DNA of 64,000 nucleotides from Sphaerolaimus hirsutus (lineage: Eukaryota > Nematoda > Chromadorea > Monhysterida > Sphaerolaimidae): positions 31,575,927 through 31,639,926 of the forward strand of contig OZ038451.1 in NCBI GenBank assembly GCA_964036195.1, in the 5' to 3' direction. The position numbers and the translations under genes are program-made. Below the pieces are notes generated by a model. It was not told the origin of the DNA. It did not search any database and saw nothing but the letters and a program-made list of their open reading frames with translations. Shown piece after piece: positions 22,781 to 35,300 of the stretch; the first letter of the stretch is position 1; each line of letters begins with the position of its first letter.

Positions 22781-24136
22781 GCATCGATCTACCTGTTTGT
22801 TTGCATTGGCTACGCGTGTAGTTTATGCTCTATTATACATTTCTACTGGTAAATTCCAAAACAGAAAAGTTTTTGTAGGGAGACCTATTCTGTCATTTGC
22901 GAACTTTTCTAAGTACTTATCAGTATTCTGTTTGCATAGACTCCACGCGTAGTTTTCTATTCGATGCATTATTCATTTATGCTGGTAAATAGCGAGAGAA
23001 AATGATCTATGTAGGGGTCGGTCTATTTCATTCTAAGTTTTTAGTGAGAAAATTTGCATTTGCATTTAGTAGACCGTCAGTGTGCGTGTAGTTTTCCATC
23101 GCGTTTTCCATCCATTGTATTGCGTTTAATGTAAGCAGTGTAGCGAAAAAGGGACAGAGAAAAAGTTTTTTGGTTTTTGTGTTGGCTCTCTGGCAAAAAT
23201 GTTTGTTTTGATGCGAGAAAAGTTTATCAGTTTGCAAGCAAAATGAATACCGATTGCTTGCTTTACTAAATGCGGTAGCTTTGTTTTTGCTCGTTTGTTA
23301 TTTGCGCTTTTTCATGTTAGAAAATTGTCGCTGTTCAGTCTATGTTACTTTGCTTTGAGTTAGAAGCACATGACCATTTTTTATTGCAAAAAAATTTCCT
23401 CATATTTTCATAATTCTCCGCTGCAAAAATCTTAAGCCGATATTGACGCAATTCCGCTAACATTGAGACATTTTTGTATTTATGATATTGTTAAATCACT
23501 TAAACTTGGTAAGAACTCCTATTCTAAAGTAAACCCGGCTGTAAAGTAAATCTAGAGCATAACCCATAGTTCCACAAAATGTATTTACGTATACTCGATA
23601 AAATACGTATACTCGATAAAAATACGTATATTCGAGTCCTGGGTAAACACGTTTACATTTCTTCCCGGAAAAAATCGGTAGTCAGTTACTCATGTACTTT
23701 TTGAAAGTACTCGTATGGGCTGGTTTACTTTACGGACCTTTTAAAATTACTTTCTCGTATTATCCATGCGCCTAAATTCAACTGCCAGCCAAAACAATCA
23801 TTTAAATATAAGGAAAAGTGAGATTTTGACTGTAAAGTAAACCACCCCATAGGAGTACTTTCAAAAAGTACATGAGTAACTGAGTACAGATTTTTTTCCA
23901 GGAAGACATGTAAACGTGTTTACGCAGCACTCGAAATTACTTTACGGACCTTTTAAAATCACTTTGTCACATTATTCATCCGCCTAAATTCAAGTGCCTA
24001 ATTTGAACGTTTCTTTCACAGCGCATACATCCCCAACCACAAGTTCACGATTTCGGGTTTGCCCCAGTGCCGTTTCCGAATGAGACTAAAAAATGTTGTT
24101 AAAATCACACAACTTTAGAAAAAAATGTTAGATTTT
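22781..24136. other. AT-rich intergenic DNA with a degenerate inverted/direct repeat
   Basis: I see no supportable gene here. Between about 23580 and 24005, a block starting ctttacggaccttttaaaat occurs twice in direct orientation (about 23738 and 23945). The stretch around cagttactcatgtactttttgaaagtact (about 23682) recurs inverted at about 23850-23885. These look like nested remnants of foldback elements. Similar gtatactcgag motifs occur near 29030 and 29165. Confidence 0.6.
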
Positions 24137-26557
24137 TTAAAAAACGGAAAATTGTGTTTTTTTTACCACAACTTTCGCTCGCCAGGATTGTGCCGCATTT
24201 GCCTGACCATGTAAATTGCAGTGGGAACAAAAGTGATTGTTTGTGATCCCAGGTTTGCCAAGTTCCCGGTGCAATGTTTGTTTCAGATGTTTGTGTGTTC
24301 TGGCAATATATGGTTCCACAGTCTTTTGAATTGTTTTTGCATTAACCTTCTTTGAACATTTTGTCAGATTTTCATCATTTCCATGTGTTCTTGCCAAAAT
24401 AATCGGAGGGTTCACAAACTCTGCATCTACGTGGTGCACGCATATTTTTTTACAGGGACTGATGATTAAATTTTTATTACCATATTTCCTCAAAATACCC
24501 TTTGAATTACTCACCCACTCAAAACTAAATATTAAGCACTTTTTTAAAAAAAACCCAGGCACTTTTTAAAATTTCTATCCAGAAAAAAAACCCAGTTTAT
24601 TTCAAGGAAATATGGTAATATGAAAATTTACGTTCAGTCATTTCCCTATCATCTTGGCAAGGTGCATCGCTTTCGCAAAATGTATTTTGCGCCAGTTCCA
24701 TTTCACCACGTGCAGTTTCATGAAACCGGCAATTTTTCACTTTGCATTTTTTGTGCCCTTTCACTTTAAGCCCTGATGCCGCTGTCAATGCTGGGGTAAT
24801 TTGCCTGAGGATTTTCATTCCATCCTCCCCAGCCAGATAATCTATAATTTTTTAAACTTTTGTGGAATTTTTTAACAAAAAAATTGTAAAAAACATTTTT
24901 TTCTTACATGTTACATTTGGTCTAAGTGACTCATTCAACAGTGGGTAAACTTCAGGCAAATGGGGTATACCAACAGCTGGAGGACCAAATGGTTGTGATG
25001 AAGTTATTGGTGCCCCGCACAAATTTGTCCCCGAAGCTTGCTTTTTCGGGTCAACAGATTTGCTGGGGCTGTCAACAGATTTGTCAGAATTTCCAGGGTT
25101 GGTAGAGATGTCAGAGTTTTTGGGGGTATCAATATGGGGTGTGGGGTTGGCTGTTGTTGTTTTTGATGGTGTGGGGTTTTCTCCAGTCGAAGATGCTGCT
25201 TTGATGACCTGAAAAATGTAGGGGAAATGTTTTTTTATTACTGATATCGTATAGTATAAAGACATCCCTTGGCATTGCTAGATGATGCTGGACCCCCAGA
25301 CTTGTCTTGTGCCAAAGACTTCAGATAAAGTGCGCGCGTTAAAACAGGGGACAGTTCGGAACTTGCAATCTGAAAAATGATTATTTATGTGATTTTTTCC
25401 TATTTTTGTATTCATCGAAAAAGTGTCAAAAACACCTCATAATCTTCAGAAGTGTCCCCAATCTGAATGTTAAAATCAGCTAGACTGAATCGCTGAACAG
25501 TACCATCTTCATTTCGCTTACTGAAAAAAATGTTTTGATTTACAGTTAAGGTAATTATTTTTAGGGTAAATTATATTAGATTACCGTACATGGTAATCGG
25601 ACCTCTGTGAAGGTGACCTTGAACTGCCAGATTTTGATCCAGAAGTGGTAGATTTCCGAGATTTTGAGCCAGAAGTGCTAAATTTCCGAGATTTTTTGGA
25701 TGCTGAGCGACTTTTTCTTTGCCGTTTTTTTGCAGTTTTCAAAACTTTTGATGGTGGCAGAGAGGTCACAGTAACAGTTTTATCACTCTCAATGATGTGT
25801 CTGAACCCATGCCGCTCGGAAGAACTTGAACTTAACGCATTATTCTGTTCTTCCACCCATTCAGATGTCCGTGATTGTATTTCAGTCGGGGATGGTCCTG
25901 TTGAATGAATCCGTTTTTCAGGCTGCCCTACTGTCACAACGGTTTCATCTTGCCCTACAAATATAAGGTAGCACAAGAATACATTTTGTAATTAAAATTA
26001 CTTTTGCAGTACAGACCTGGTGTTTGCACAGATTTTCTCGCTTTATAAATTGGTGTTCCGTGTCCAACACCTCCAGGTGGATGCGGCAAAGTGCCCCGCC
26101 CTACATTTGTACGAAACGGGTAGCTCGAAACATTTATCTGTTGCCAAACTGTTGGGGAATCAGGGCGCGGTGCATTTGATTTTTGAACAGAGCGCACAGG
26201 TTGATTTGGAATTTTGAACACATTGAAGGGAGCTGTGTGAGAATGTTTGAAAATTGCAGAGAAATGCAAAATTGTTTGAATGTAGCTCTCAGAGTGATGC
26301 AAGAGTCATCATGATCATATGGCCGTCAGTATTAGTTTATCATCATTGAGCTTATATATTCTTATATATCCTAACTTATAATGTACGTACCCGCATCAGG
26401 TTTCTTTCCGGGATTGTTTGAATCACTTTCCAGAGTCAATTTTTCCTCCTTTATTTCTGTATAATGAGGATATACTAAAATTCGTGTTAAACATTTTTCA
26501 AAAAATGCCCCCTTGCTTAAATTCACCTGTGTCAGTGTTGGTGACATTGTCAGCCAT
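24137..26557 (-). CDS. Nine-exon gene, basic Ser-rich protein with C-terminal Cys/His motifs
   Basis: I assembled nine minus-strand exons whose phases all agree: 26557-26527, 26456-26391, 26232-26017, 25954-25585, 25520-25436, 25369-25264, 25198-24908, 24841-24632 and 24426-24137. They give 554 aa from MADNVTNTDT to a stop. All introns are GT-AG; the acceptor of exon 7 (25198) is the least certain. The N-terminal third is low complexity. Exon 4 has a highly basic Ser/Arg/Lys block (KKRQRKSRSASKKSRKF) with repeated SGSKS, suggesting nucleic-acid binding or an SR-like function. The C-terminal exons carry spaced Cys/His (CKVKNCRFH, later CSHC) that could bind zinc. I do not recognise the family. 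It could be a host gene or cargo of the virus-like element. Confidence 0.72.
24478..24617. mobile_element. MITE with taccatatttcct termini, in an intron
   Basis: A 140-bp element begins taccatatttcct and ends aggaaatatggta, its inverted repeat. It lies inside the last intron of the 26557-24137 gene and leaves the reading frame across that intron intact. Related termini occur at 33090-33263 and, with ttacctcga instead of tttcct, at 32426-32735. Confidence 0.8.
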
Positions 26558-26559
26558 TG

Positions 26560-26875
26560 CTACAAACAGTCATGTAGCGACCCAATTTCATTATTCATTA
26601 TTTACCATGTAAAAAGAGAAATGCCATGTACAATGTTGTTGATCACTTAATACGGAACAAATACCCCCAATAGTTGTGGGCTGCCAGTACACTCTGATAT
26701 TCTGCTCTCCACCACCCACTAGCCAGAATGTTTTTACAGAGATGATACTGTAGGCACACAACAATTACGACTAATGTGCTCCATATTAAGTAGTTCATAC
26801 AACATTGTACATGACTTTTCCTTTCTACATGGTAAATAGTGAAGAATGAAATTGGCCTGCGAGGCGCCCTGCATT
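26560..26875. repeat. Inverted repeat upstream of the nine-exon gene
   Basis: About 26563-26655 (cagtcatgtagcgac ... cacttaatac) is complementary to about 26770-26870 (attaagtagttcatac ... gaattggcctgc). The pairing is imperfect but extends about 90 bases per arm, so this looks like another foldback/MITE. Its left arm begins just upstream of the ATG at 26557. Confidence 0.65.
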
Positions 26876-26879
26876 CAAA

Positions 26880-28800
26880 AAATGCTCAATTATATTACAT
26901 ATAAATATTTAAGCTTCCAAATTTTTTATGCATGATTGCCTTCAGATCCCACCAATTATCTTCACATTTGAAAAATCCTACCTACTAAATCAATCTTAAC
27001 ATCAGATTGAAGTAGTTGGACATAGGCATCTCATCATTAGGCAATGTTGAATTGAAATTACATACTCCTGTCTTCAGTGAATGCGTTCTAGTCACAACAA
27101 TGCAACTAACCAAACACAGTTCAGACACAGGATTTTTTTAGTCATCATTAGACAGGAATATTTTTTTTACTCAGTAAAAATCCCCACCCTGGAAAAAACT
27201 GACCTGAAAATATCACACTCTCACAGAAAAACCAGCGCGAGTCACCAATCTGTTCACCAACGGCCAACGGGGGGGGGGGGGGGGGGTCGGTGCTCTGTGG
27301 GGTGGGGAGAGTTTGTTAATTACATTGCTTTTGTAGCGTAGTTTATAATAGTCAATTTTAGCTCTACATTTAGCCTTCAGAGGTACACCAGACCTTAATT
27401 TTGTCACCACACGCAATGGTAAGACACCATTTGGGGATTTAGACATCATTAGGCAACTTAATGTTTTGATACAAAAATACTATGTATTGCCCTTTCAATA
27501 TGAAATACTCACACTTTGCTGAAAAAACCCAAAACCAGAAAAGTTGCCCACACTGTAAAATCTGACCTGAAAAAATCACACTCTGGTAGACAAGCTGGCG
27601 CCAGCTGGGCGGGTTTGTTTGCACAAGTTTCCGAAGGGTCGTCTGGCACCGCTGGCACAAAGCGAACAGGTCTTGGTGTGGGGGTGGGGGTACTTTGTAA
27701 AATATATTTAGTGAATTGTAAGAAAGGACAGCAAAAATCATTTTTTTCTACATTTAGCCTTCAGAGGTACACCAGACCTTAATTTTGTCACCACACACAA
27801 TGGTAAGATTGCTGACATATTTTAGACATCATTAGGCTATGTTGAACTGAAAACTACATACTCCTATCTTCAGTGAATGTGTTTTCGTCACAACAATGCA
27901 ACTAACCAAACACAGTTCAAATATCTGAAACAACTTTTTAGCCATCATTAGACAGGAATAATTCTGTTTACCTAGTGAAATATGTATTCCCCACTCTGAA
28001 AAGTTCCCATACAATCCAACCCAAAAAAAGTTGCCACACTGTAAAAAAACTGACCCGCAAGAAATTACACCCTGCTAGACAGAGCTGCGCCAGCTGGGCG
28101 GGTTTGTTTGCAAACTTCACAACGGGACTCGACTCGTTTGTTCTTCCGCGGACAATGCGTCCTGATTACAGCTACCGTCTTCGCGAAGTGCCTGGTGGAA
28201 ATGGGGGGGGTAAAATTAAGATAAAAATTTATGTGTCTTACGTTATGAAATTTTCTTATTTTTTCCCGTCTTCAGGAGATATTTTTTTTAGTCACCACAC
28301 TGCAACCAACCAAACATGTTAAGAGTCGCGAAATGTTAGGCATCATTAGACAGGAATAATTTTATTTTTTACCTAGTGAAATGTATATTTTCAGCAGAAT
28401 TTTTCTAGGAAATATTTCCACTTTGAAAAGTTCCCACAAAAAACCAAAACCCAGAAAAGTTGCCCACACTGTAAAAACTGACCCGTAAGAAATCACACCC
28501 TGCCAGACAGAGCGGCGCCACCTTTTCGGGTGTGATTGCACACGTGCTGATGCTCCAGTTGCCGTAGAGCCAAGCGCAGCACGCCAAGTGTCTGGACGTT
28601 TCAGACCCACTGCCGTCTTTGCGTAGCGCCGCCTACGTCCACGTGCCCTGCCCGGTAACCAAACAAGCAGCTGGGCCAGAAATAGTGTGAGCGGTAGAAA
28701 TATTGTTTCAGGGACCGGGTGGTCTTGGTTCCCAGCGTTTGACGGTGGAGCTTGTTTGCTCTTTGTGTTTATGGGCTCCACCGCCAGTTTGCAATAAAAA
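26880..28800. repeat. Degenerate repeats of ~0.4-0.8 kb spacing, no gene seen
   Basis: A module containing tacatactcc..tcttcagtgaatg, caacaatgcaactaaccaaacac and tcattagacaggaata recurs near 27040-27165, 27850-27965 and, partly, 28290-28360. A second module with ctgaccygaaa..tcacac and a GC-rich piece (gccagctgggcgggtttgtttgc) recurs near 27190, 27555-27625, 28050-28112 and 28480-28535. The modules alternate, so the region is a decayed tandem or nested repeat. A run of about 20 G lies at 27268-27288. Small frames here are not supported as genes. Confidence 0.6.
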
Positions 28801-30607
28801 TTGCATGAAAAAGTGAATGAAAAAGCTCAAATCACTGTTTTTATATGCTCCTCAAATCACAGTTTTTGATAACAGGCTGTCACAGGGTGGTACAACGGTG
28901 TTCTGAACTCTACAGTTTTTTTTTTACCCCGTGGGTGCTTATCTGAGATATTAGTCAAATTGTATCAAGCATTTTTTGTCTACAGCATCGAGATTTACAA
29001 AAAGTATTTACATTTAATCAAAAAGTACGTATACTCGAGTACTGAGTAAAATTCATTTACGTTTACTTTGAAAAAAGTTCGGTACTTTTAACAATTTTGG
29101 TACCACATGAGTTCTACCAAGCATTTTTTTGCGAAGATGTATTTACATTTAATCCAAAAGTACATATACTCGAGTACTGAGTAAATAGATTTACGTATAT
29201 TTTGAAAAAAAGTTCAGTACAATTTTGGTAGACCAGACTAATTGACACACATGTTAAGAGGAAATCCGAGTTGAAAAAACTACTTTTTTAGTACTTTGTC
29301 ACTTTTATAAGTGTTTTCTTCATAAATTGGGGGATTCTATTCAAAGATGGGACGGAAATACAGTAATTATATTTTTCTGGGGGTGCAAATAAGCTTAAAA
29401 GTCCATTGATAACAATTTTAGTCTAAAATTTAGGGAGAGAACACCCGGGAACACCCCGTCAATCCGACGCCAGAAAGTCAACAGTTCTGATTACTGTTCA
29501 AAGATAAAATTGGAGTTCATGAAGGACAGTTTCACTTTCAAATACTGTCAAAATTTACCAAAATTTTTTATTAGAGAGCTAGACATGGGTCCTATTCTGT
29601 CAATTTGCAATACTTGACACACTTCAACACTCACAGAGCTCATAATAAAATCAAAAAATCATCTCGAAAAAGGTAACACATTTTTTCAAGTTTTTTTCAC
29701 CTGTTGTTCTATTGGAGGTGTTGTTCAATTGGAAGCTGCCATTTTATTTTTTTCGTAAGTATCAAAATGTGGGCTGCAGTTCTATTAAAAATGTCATTCT
29801 ATTGGAGGGCATCATTCTATTTTTTTGTGGCTGTTCAAATCCCCCCAAAAAACCCTTTTTTCAAGATGATTTTTTGGTTTTATTATGAACTTTGTGAGTG
29901 TTGAAGTGTGTAAACTATTGCAAGTTGACAGAATAGGAACTGTCTCCAGTGGTAAACTTTACCGCGCAGCCACTGCTCCTGCGGACTATGCAAACAAAAA
30001 GTTTTCCGATCTTTCAAGTTGATAAGGTATGAATTTGGTGTTTCCGTCCCCATGTTTTGCTTGGTTCATTTGCTTTCTGAACCATCCTAGTAATATTTAC
30101 TTACTGTATTTTCTATTTTAGCTGTGTTTAAGTGATTTTTTTGCACATTTTTTATAGTGAAAGATATTTTTTTAGGCTGAAAATTGACTACCCCCCATTA
30201 AATTGCTATCATGCTATTTATCATTCCATTTATTTTTGCCTGCCCGCAAATTGCAGAATCTTGCGAAAAATTTGCGAAATATTGCTGTTTAGAGATGTCC
30301 ACAGGTAAATCAGGTGAAAAATATGATTTTTTTCTATTTACATGCAAAATCTCATTCATTATTCTATTTCTTCGTTAACTTTTTTGTGCTGTCATTGGGA
30401 CGTTGACTTTCAATTGGCTGACTGAATTTTTCGATTTTTCTACCTATGCGTATGGGGAATTTCCGAAAATTTCTGGCGAAATAATAGACCCCCCCCCCTC
30501 GAATAAACCCCCCCTCAAATTTTGCTGGCGAAATAATAAACCCCCTGGGGGGTATTTCGAGGTAATACGGTACTTGAATGATTTCACAGAATGCCTTTAT
30601 TTTTTAG
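28800..30607. repeat. AT-rich region with direct repeats and an inverted-repeat element
   Basis: A block with actcgagtactgagtaaa followed by ttacgt and tttgaaaaaagttc occurs twice (about 29033-29095 and 29168-29225). From about 29577 to 29945 the ends pair: cctattctgtcaatttgcaa...acacttcaacactcac on the left and its complement ending gacagaatagga on the right, with a ttctattggaggtg motif in the middle. That is a MITE-like element. I see no gene; the missing 5' exons of the gene at 30608-31916 may lie here. Confidence 0.55.
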
Positions 30608-31916
30608 CGGCTGAAGGCTGGTGCGATCAGCGACAATTGATTTTCCCAGATGCCTTCTCTCCAATTCCATCATTGTTGAAAACTGTGGACTTTCATGGTT
30701 GCACATCACTTAATTGCACCCAAATAAATCAGAATTACCCCCAGTTGATGCATTTAAAGTTTGTGAAAAGTGGGTGCAATTGCGTTGCAAAGTGTAATGG
30801 ACACATCAAATTGTTCAATAATGTTTTTTGCGGTGTGTGGGACATTGTTTTTATTTATGTAAAAAACGTAATGTTCTTGAAAAAAATGTTTGCAAAGTTG
30901 CAAAGTGTAATGGAGACATTTTTTTGTTGTTGAATAGGGAAATACCTATACCTATATTATATGAGTTGGCAGACTGCATCCGTATAGTGGCACTTAATTC
31001 CCCCTCCAAAATGTTTGAGAAAAAATAACTCTCCAGGGTCTTATTCAAGAATTTAGGGTACTTTTAATGGTCTTTTCCCCACACAGAATCACCTCCATCA
31101 ACACCGAGTCCAGAGATCAATGATACCAATACTGGATGGATTATCATGTTCATTGTTATTGGTTTTGTTTGCAACTGTGCTGGTAATGGAATGCTGCTTT
31201 TGGGATACAAATGGTGGGTAAATATACGATATATTTTTATATCCACTATTGCTTTATATCAATCGAAAAACTCCAATTCATTGTTTTATTAAGTTTTTTC
31301 ACCTGTCGTTCTATTGGAAGCTGCCGTTCTATTATTTCGTAAGCGGAAAAATCTGGCGTGCAGTTCCATTAAAAGTACTATTCTATTGGAGGTATGCCAT
31401 TCTATTAACGTTGCCCTTATATTAGAGGTGCCTAATTATTATAAGAAATATGGAAAAAATTTATGCAGGTGGAAAAAGCGGGAGCAAGCCCGACAGTTTG
31501 CGGCGAGGGAACTGCCTCCTGATCGCGAAATGAACATAGTTGATAACCCCGAGTTCCAGCAGGATATAGAAGAAGTGAATTGTAAGTTTTTTTCAAAAAT
31601 TTGGGCAAAAATTTGTTCCAGAAGCGATTAGATAAATTTATACGGCTTTTTTTAGGCAGTAAAAAGTTATGTTAAGTGCACATTACCATTCAATGTTTAT
31701 TTTGGAGCTAAAAAATTTCCCTCAGAATCCTTGACTTTTTTGGTTCGAAAAACTATCAAAGTATTGAAAAGTAAATGGTATTATGCACTTTAACGTAACT
31801 TTTTACTGCCTAAAAAAAGCCCTATAAAAATATCTAATCACTTCGCAATTGATATTTCAAATGCAGCTGATATTTCAGAAAGCGCGGCGAATTTGTTATC
31901 CAGTTATTTTACTTAG
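30608..31916 (+). CDS. 3' part of a single-pass membrane protein gene
   Basis: Four exons fit in phase: 30608-30832, 31087-31213, 31469-31581 and 31867-31916 (stop TAG). The first has a Cys- and Leu-patterned ectodomain segment (GWCDQRQLIF, FHGCTSLNC, SGCNCVAKC) that looks leucine-rich-repeat-like. The second has a Pro/Ser stalk and then one clear transmembrane segment (WIIMFIVIGFVCNCAG). The third is a charged cytoplasmic tail. Upstream exons with a start codon and signal peptide were not found, so the 5' end is open. A near-identical 20-base string (ttgcaaagtgtaatgga) occurs in the first exon and again at about 30896. The role is unknown; the next gene has a similar overall plan. Confidence 0.6.
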
Positions 31917-32370
31917 GCCGCAAGTTTTGAGCACTACTGGGGCTGCTTTTTGTGATTTTTTTAGAATTTGCTTTCCTGTACACCAACTGTTACATTCCTT
32001 CCTTTTAGTGGCTTTTTAAGTCACCCCACTGTTAGAATTCCAATCATTTGTGTTCACTCTTAGGGAAATCCAGAAATACGAAGGATGTTCGCTTTTTTTC
32101 TGTTTATTTGTGTTTGCACACATCTAACCAGCATTGCAAACACGACTGAGTGCCAGTTTTATTATTCCTCATCCCGTCATGGCGTGTAAGTTAATTGAAA
32201 ATTTTTATTGTTACTGTATTTCTTTTAATAGAACGTCATACCTCCAATATAAGGGCACCTTTAATAGAATGCCATACCTCCAATAGAATGGTACTTTTAA
32301 TGGAACTGCAGGCCACATTTTTCCGCTTACGAAATAATAGAACGGCAGCTTCCAATTGAACGGCATATCC
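31295..32370. repeat. Inverted pair of the ttctattgg... repeat family
   Basis: About 31295-31437 (ttctattggaagctgccgttctattatttcgtaagcgg ...) is complementary to about 32225-32370 over roughly 140 bases. The arms flank the last exons of the 30608-31916 gene and the first exon of the 32085-42846 gene. Other members occur near 29703-29830, 32800-32880 and 37850-38010. The short motif alternates gttctattgg and ggaggtgcc. Confidence 0.75.
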
Positions 32371-35300
32371 AATAGAATAAGAAGTAGAAATAAAAATATT
32401 GCATGACTTTTTTAATATATAAATCTACCGTATTACCTCGAATTATCCCCCTTGAATTATTCCCCCTCAAAATACCCCCTAAATTTCGGACAAGGAAATA
32501 ATAACCCCCCCTAAAATACCCCCCATGAGTGTAACATGAACGTACATGACAAATACCGCAGTTTGTGTTCTGTACAATGCAGAACTCACGGTAAAGGTGA
32601 TGATTAAGTGCAGACAGGGAATTTTTTGAAAATTTCTGGTGAAATAATAGTCCCCCCCTTGAATTATCCCCCCCCCTCAAATTTTTCTGGCAAAAATAAT
32701 AAACCCCCTGGGGGATATTTCGATGTAATACGGTATGTTGAAGTATCTCGGTATGTCTGCAAGAAAAAATTTGTAAAAAAAATCGAATGGCAATCTTCAA
32801 TAGTATAGGACCTCCAATAGAACTCTAGGTAAAGTTTTTAAGAAAATAAAAAATGGCGCTGTTCTATTAGAAGAAAATACGGTAATTGAAAATATTTTTT
32901 ACTCTATGATTTTTAGCTAAATTCTGCAAAAGCAAAAAAATACCAGCATTTCTGTTATTATATTTTTCGAAATTTGGAAATATTGTGTTTACAATTGTAA
33001 AAATTTGTATATGGAAATAACTGAAAATAATTTCTTAGAAAAATTTTTGTTATAGTAAAATAAAGTAAACACGCTAATTCCTTTAAGATTACCGTATTTC
33101 CTTGAAATAACCCCGGGGGTGAGTGTTTTCGAGTGAGAATTTTGAGAAAAAAACCCTGAAAAATGTAATCACACAGTAAGTGTTTTGAACATCTGTTATG
33201 CATTTCTCAGACTACAAAAAATCATAGCGCCTATTTTGAGGGTTATTTCAAGGAAATATGGTACTAAATGAAATAAAAATAAAAAATAAAAAAATCTTGC
33301 TATCCTTTTTTCATAAAAAATACTGACATTTTACATTTTACTGACACAAAAAAATGAATAATTTTAAAAAAAAAACTAAAATACTAATATAATATTTATT
33401 GTTTTATCAAAAAAATATTTTTTACAACATTTCAGTACCGGATATTGTGCGGGGCTACCGACATCGATGGAGTCGCTCAAGCAAGATTTGGTTTTTCTCC
33501 GGATTAGCGGTTCAGAGTGCATTTTCCAGGCCAGCGCAGACCGCTTCCTAGTGGATGTGATCGAAATTAACCGAAATTTGAAGGTGGAAAACGTCAAAAT
33601 TCTGAAAATTTGTCCGGAAATTCAGGTGAGTTGATCTTTATAATGAGGTGGATATTTTTGTGAGATTTTTATGAGGTTTTTTTTCATGGGCTGAACATTT
33701 ACAAGGTCGGCTAAAATATGCTTTTTTTGGTAAAAAATTTTTTTTCGTTTTTTATATTTTAACTCAACTAGTAAATGTTCGGTCACCTCGTAATTAGGCA
33801 GTCGACTTGTTATATTTACAGGCAACTCATAAATATTCTAAAAATTCGGTCATTAAATGGCGCTAACTTTTTCATGCTTCTCAATTAAATGCCTTTTTTT
33901 GATGAGATGACTGCAAATTTACAAGTTGACGGGAAAAGCAAGCGCCATTTAATGACCGAATTTTTAGAATATTTATGAGTTGCCTGTAAATATAACAAGT
34001 CGACTGCCTAATTACGAGGTGACCAAACATTTACTAGTTGAGTTAAAATATAAAATACGAAAAAATGGCGCCGCCCGATGACCGAAATCTCAGAACATTT
34101 ATGAGTTGCCAAAAATTTACAAGTTGACTGAAGTTGGTAAAGTATAGTCAACCCCCTTTGGAAATCATTTCATATTTTTGGGGACCTTCTAAATATTCGA
34201 TCAACTTGTAAATTTTTGGCAAGTCATAAATATTCTGAGATGTCGGTCATCGAGGGGCGCCGTTTTTTTGTATTTATTATTTTTAACTCAACTAGTAAAT
34301 GTTAGGTTCCCTACCTAAATGTTCAGTCAACTTGTAAATTTCAGGCAAGTCATAAATGCCGCTTGCTTTTTTTCCTAGCAACTCATTAAATGGCGCTTGC
34401 TTTTTTTCCTAATGGCGCTTGCTTTTTTTCCTCTCTAAATGCCTTTTTTTATGAGATGACTGCAAATTTACGAGTTGACAGGAAAAAAAGCAAGCGCCAT
34501 TTAATGAGTTGCTAGGAAAAAAAGCAAGCGGCATTTATGACTTGCCTGAAATTTACAAGTTGACTGAACATTTAGGTAGGGAACAGGCTGTCCGGGAGGG
34601 GCACATACGTATGTGCCCCTGCATGTGCCCGCTATGTATGTTCCCCATATTTGGGCACATGCACGCGATAAAAAGAATGTATGTGCCCCGCTTGGGGCAC
34701 ATACAACTTTTGAAAATGATGCATGTGCCCGCGCTATGGAAACATACACGCGTGTATGTTCCCCATGATTTGGGGCACATACATTTCAGAAAACTGTGTA
34801 TGTGCCCAGTTTGGGGAACATACAGACATTTTAAAAATTGTATGTGCCCCTTTTTGGAAACATGCACATTTTGCCGCTGAAAATCAATTAGCGGCTGGTA
34901 TTTTTCAGTTCAGATGCGCCCATCCGTAATTTCTGGGTGCCAAAAATTTCTGTTTGTGTGTACAAGCTGCTGGCGCCCTGAAATTTATAGATGGGCGGTG
35001 CTGAAATGAACCACAAAACATAAATATATATTCTACCTAATAGGGCAGCAAACGTCCAAATAGAATGGCAAAGAATGGAATAGAATGGCTGCATGCAGTA
35101 GCCACGGCAAATTCAAAGAGCGGCGCGGCAACTTGGCCGCACCTTTGTGTTTGCCGCCCGATTGTGGCATCTTTGGGCCCACACACGCTAGTTGACATCG
35201 ACACCAAATGTGAACTGGTTCCAATCCCAATTCAAAGCTTGCGTTTGAACGTCATTCATCGGCTCGTCAGCAAGCTCTGAATCGGGATCGCAACCAGTTG

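Noticed and set aside
22538-22784. Near-identical 68-75 codon frames on both strands
   Set aside because: This is a consequence of the palindrome at 22515-22780, not a gene.
34501-34929. ORFs of up to 123 codons rich in Cys-Pro-His in the foldback arms
   Set aside because: They are produced by the gtatgtgcccc minisatellite on both strands; the same happens at 38419-38762.
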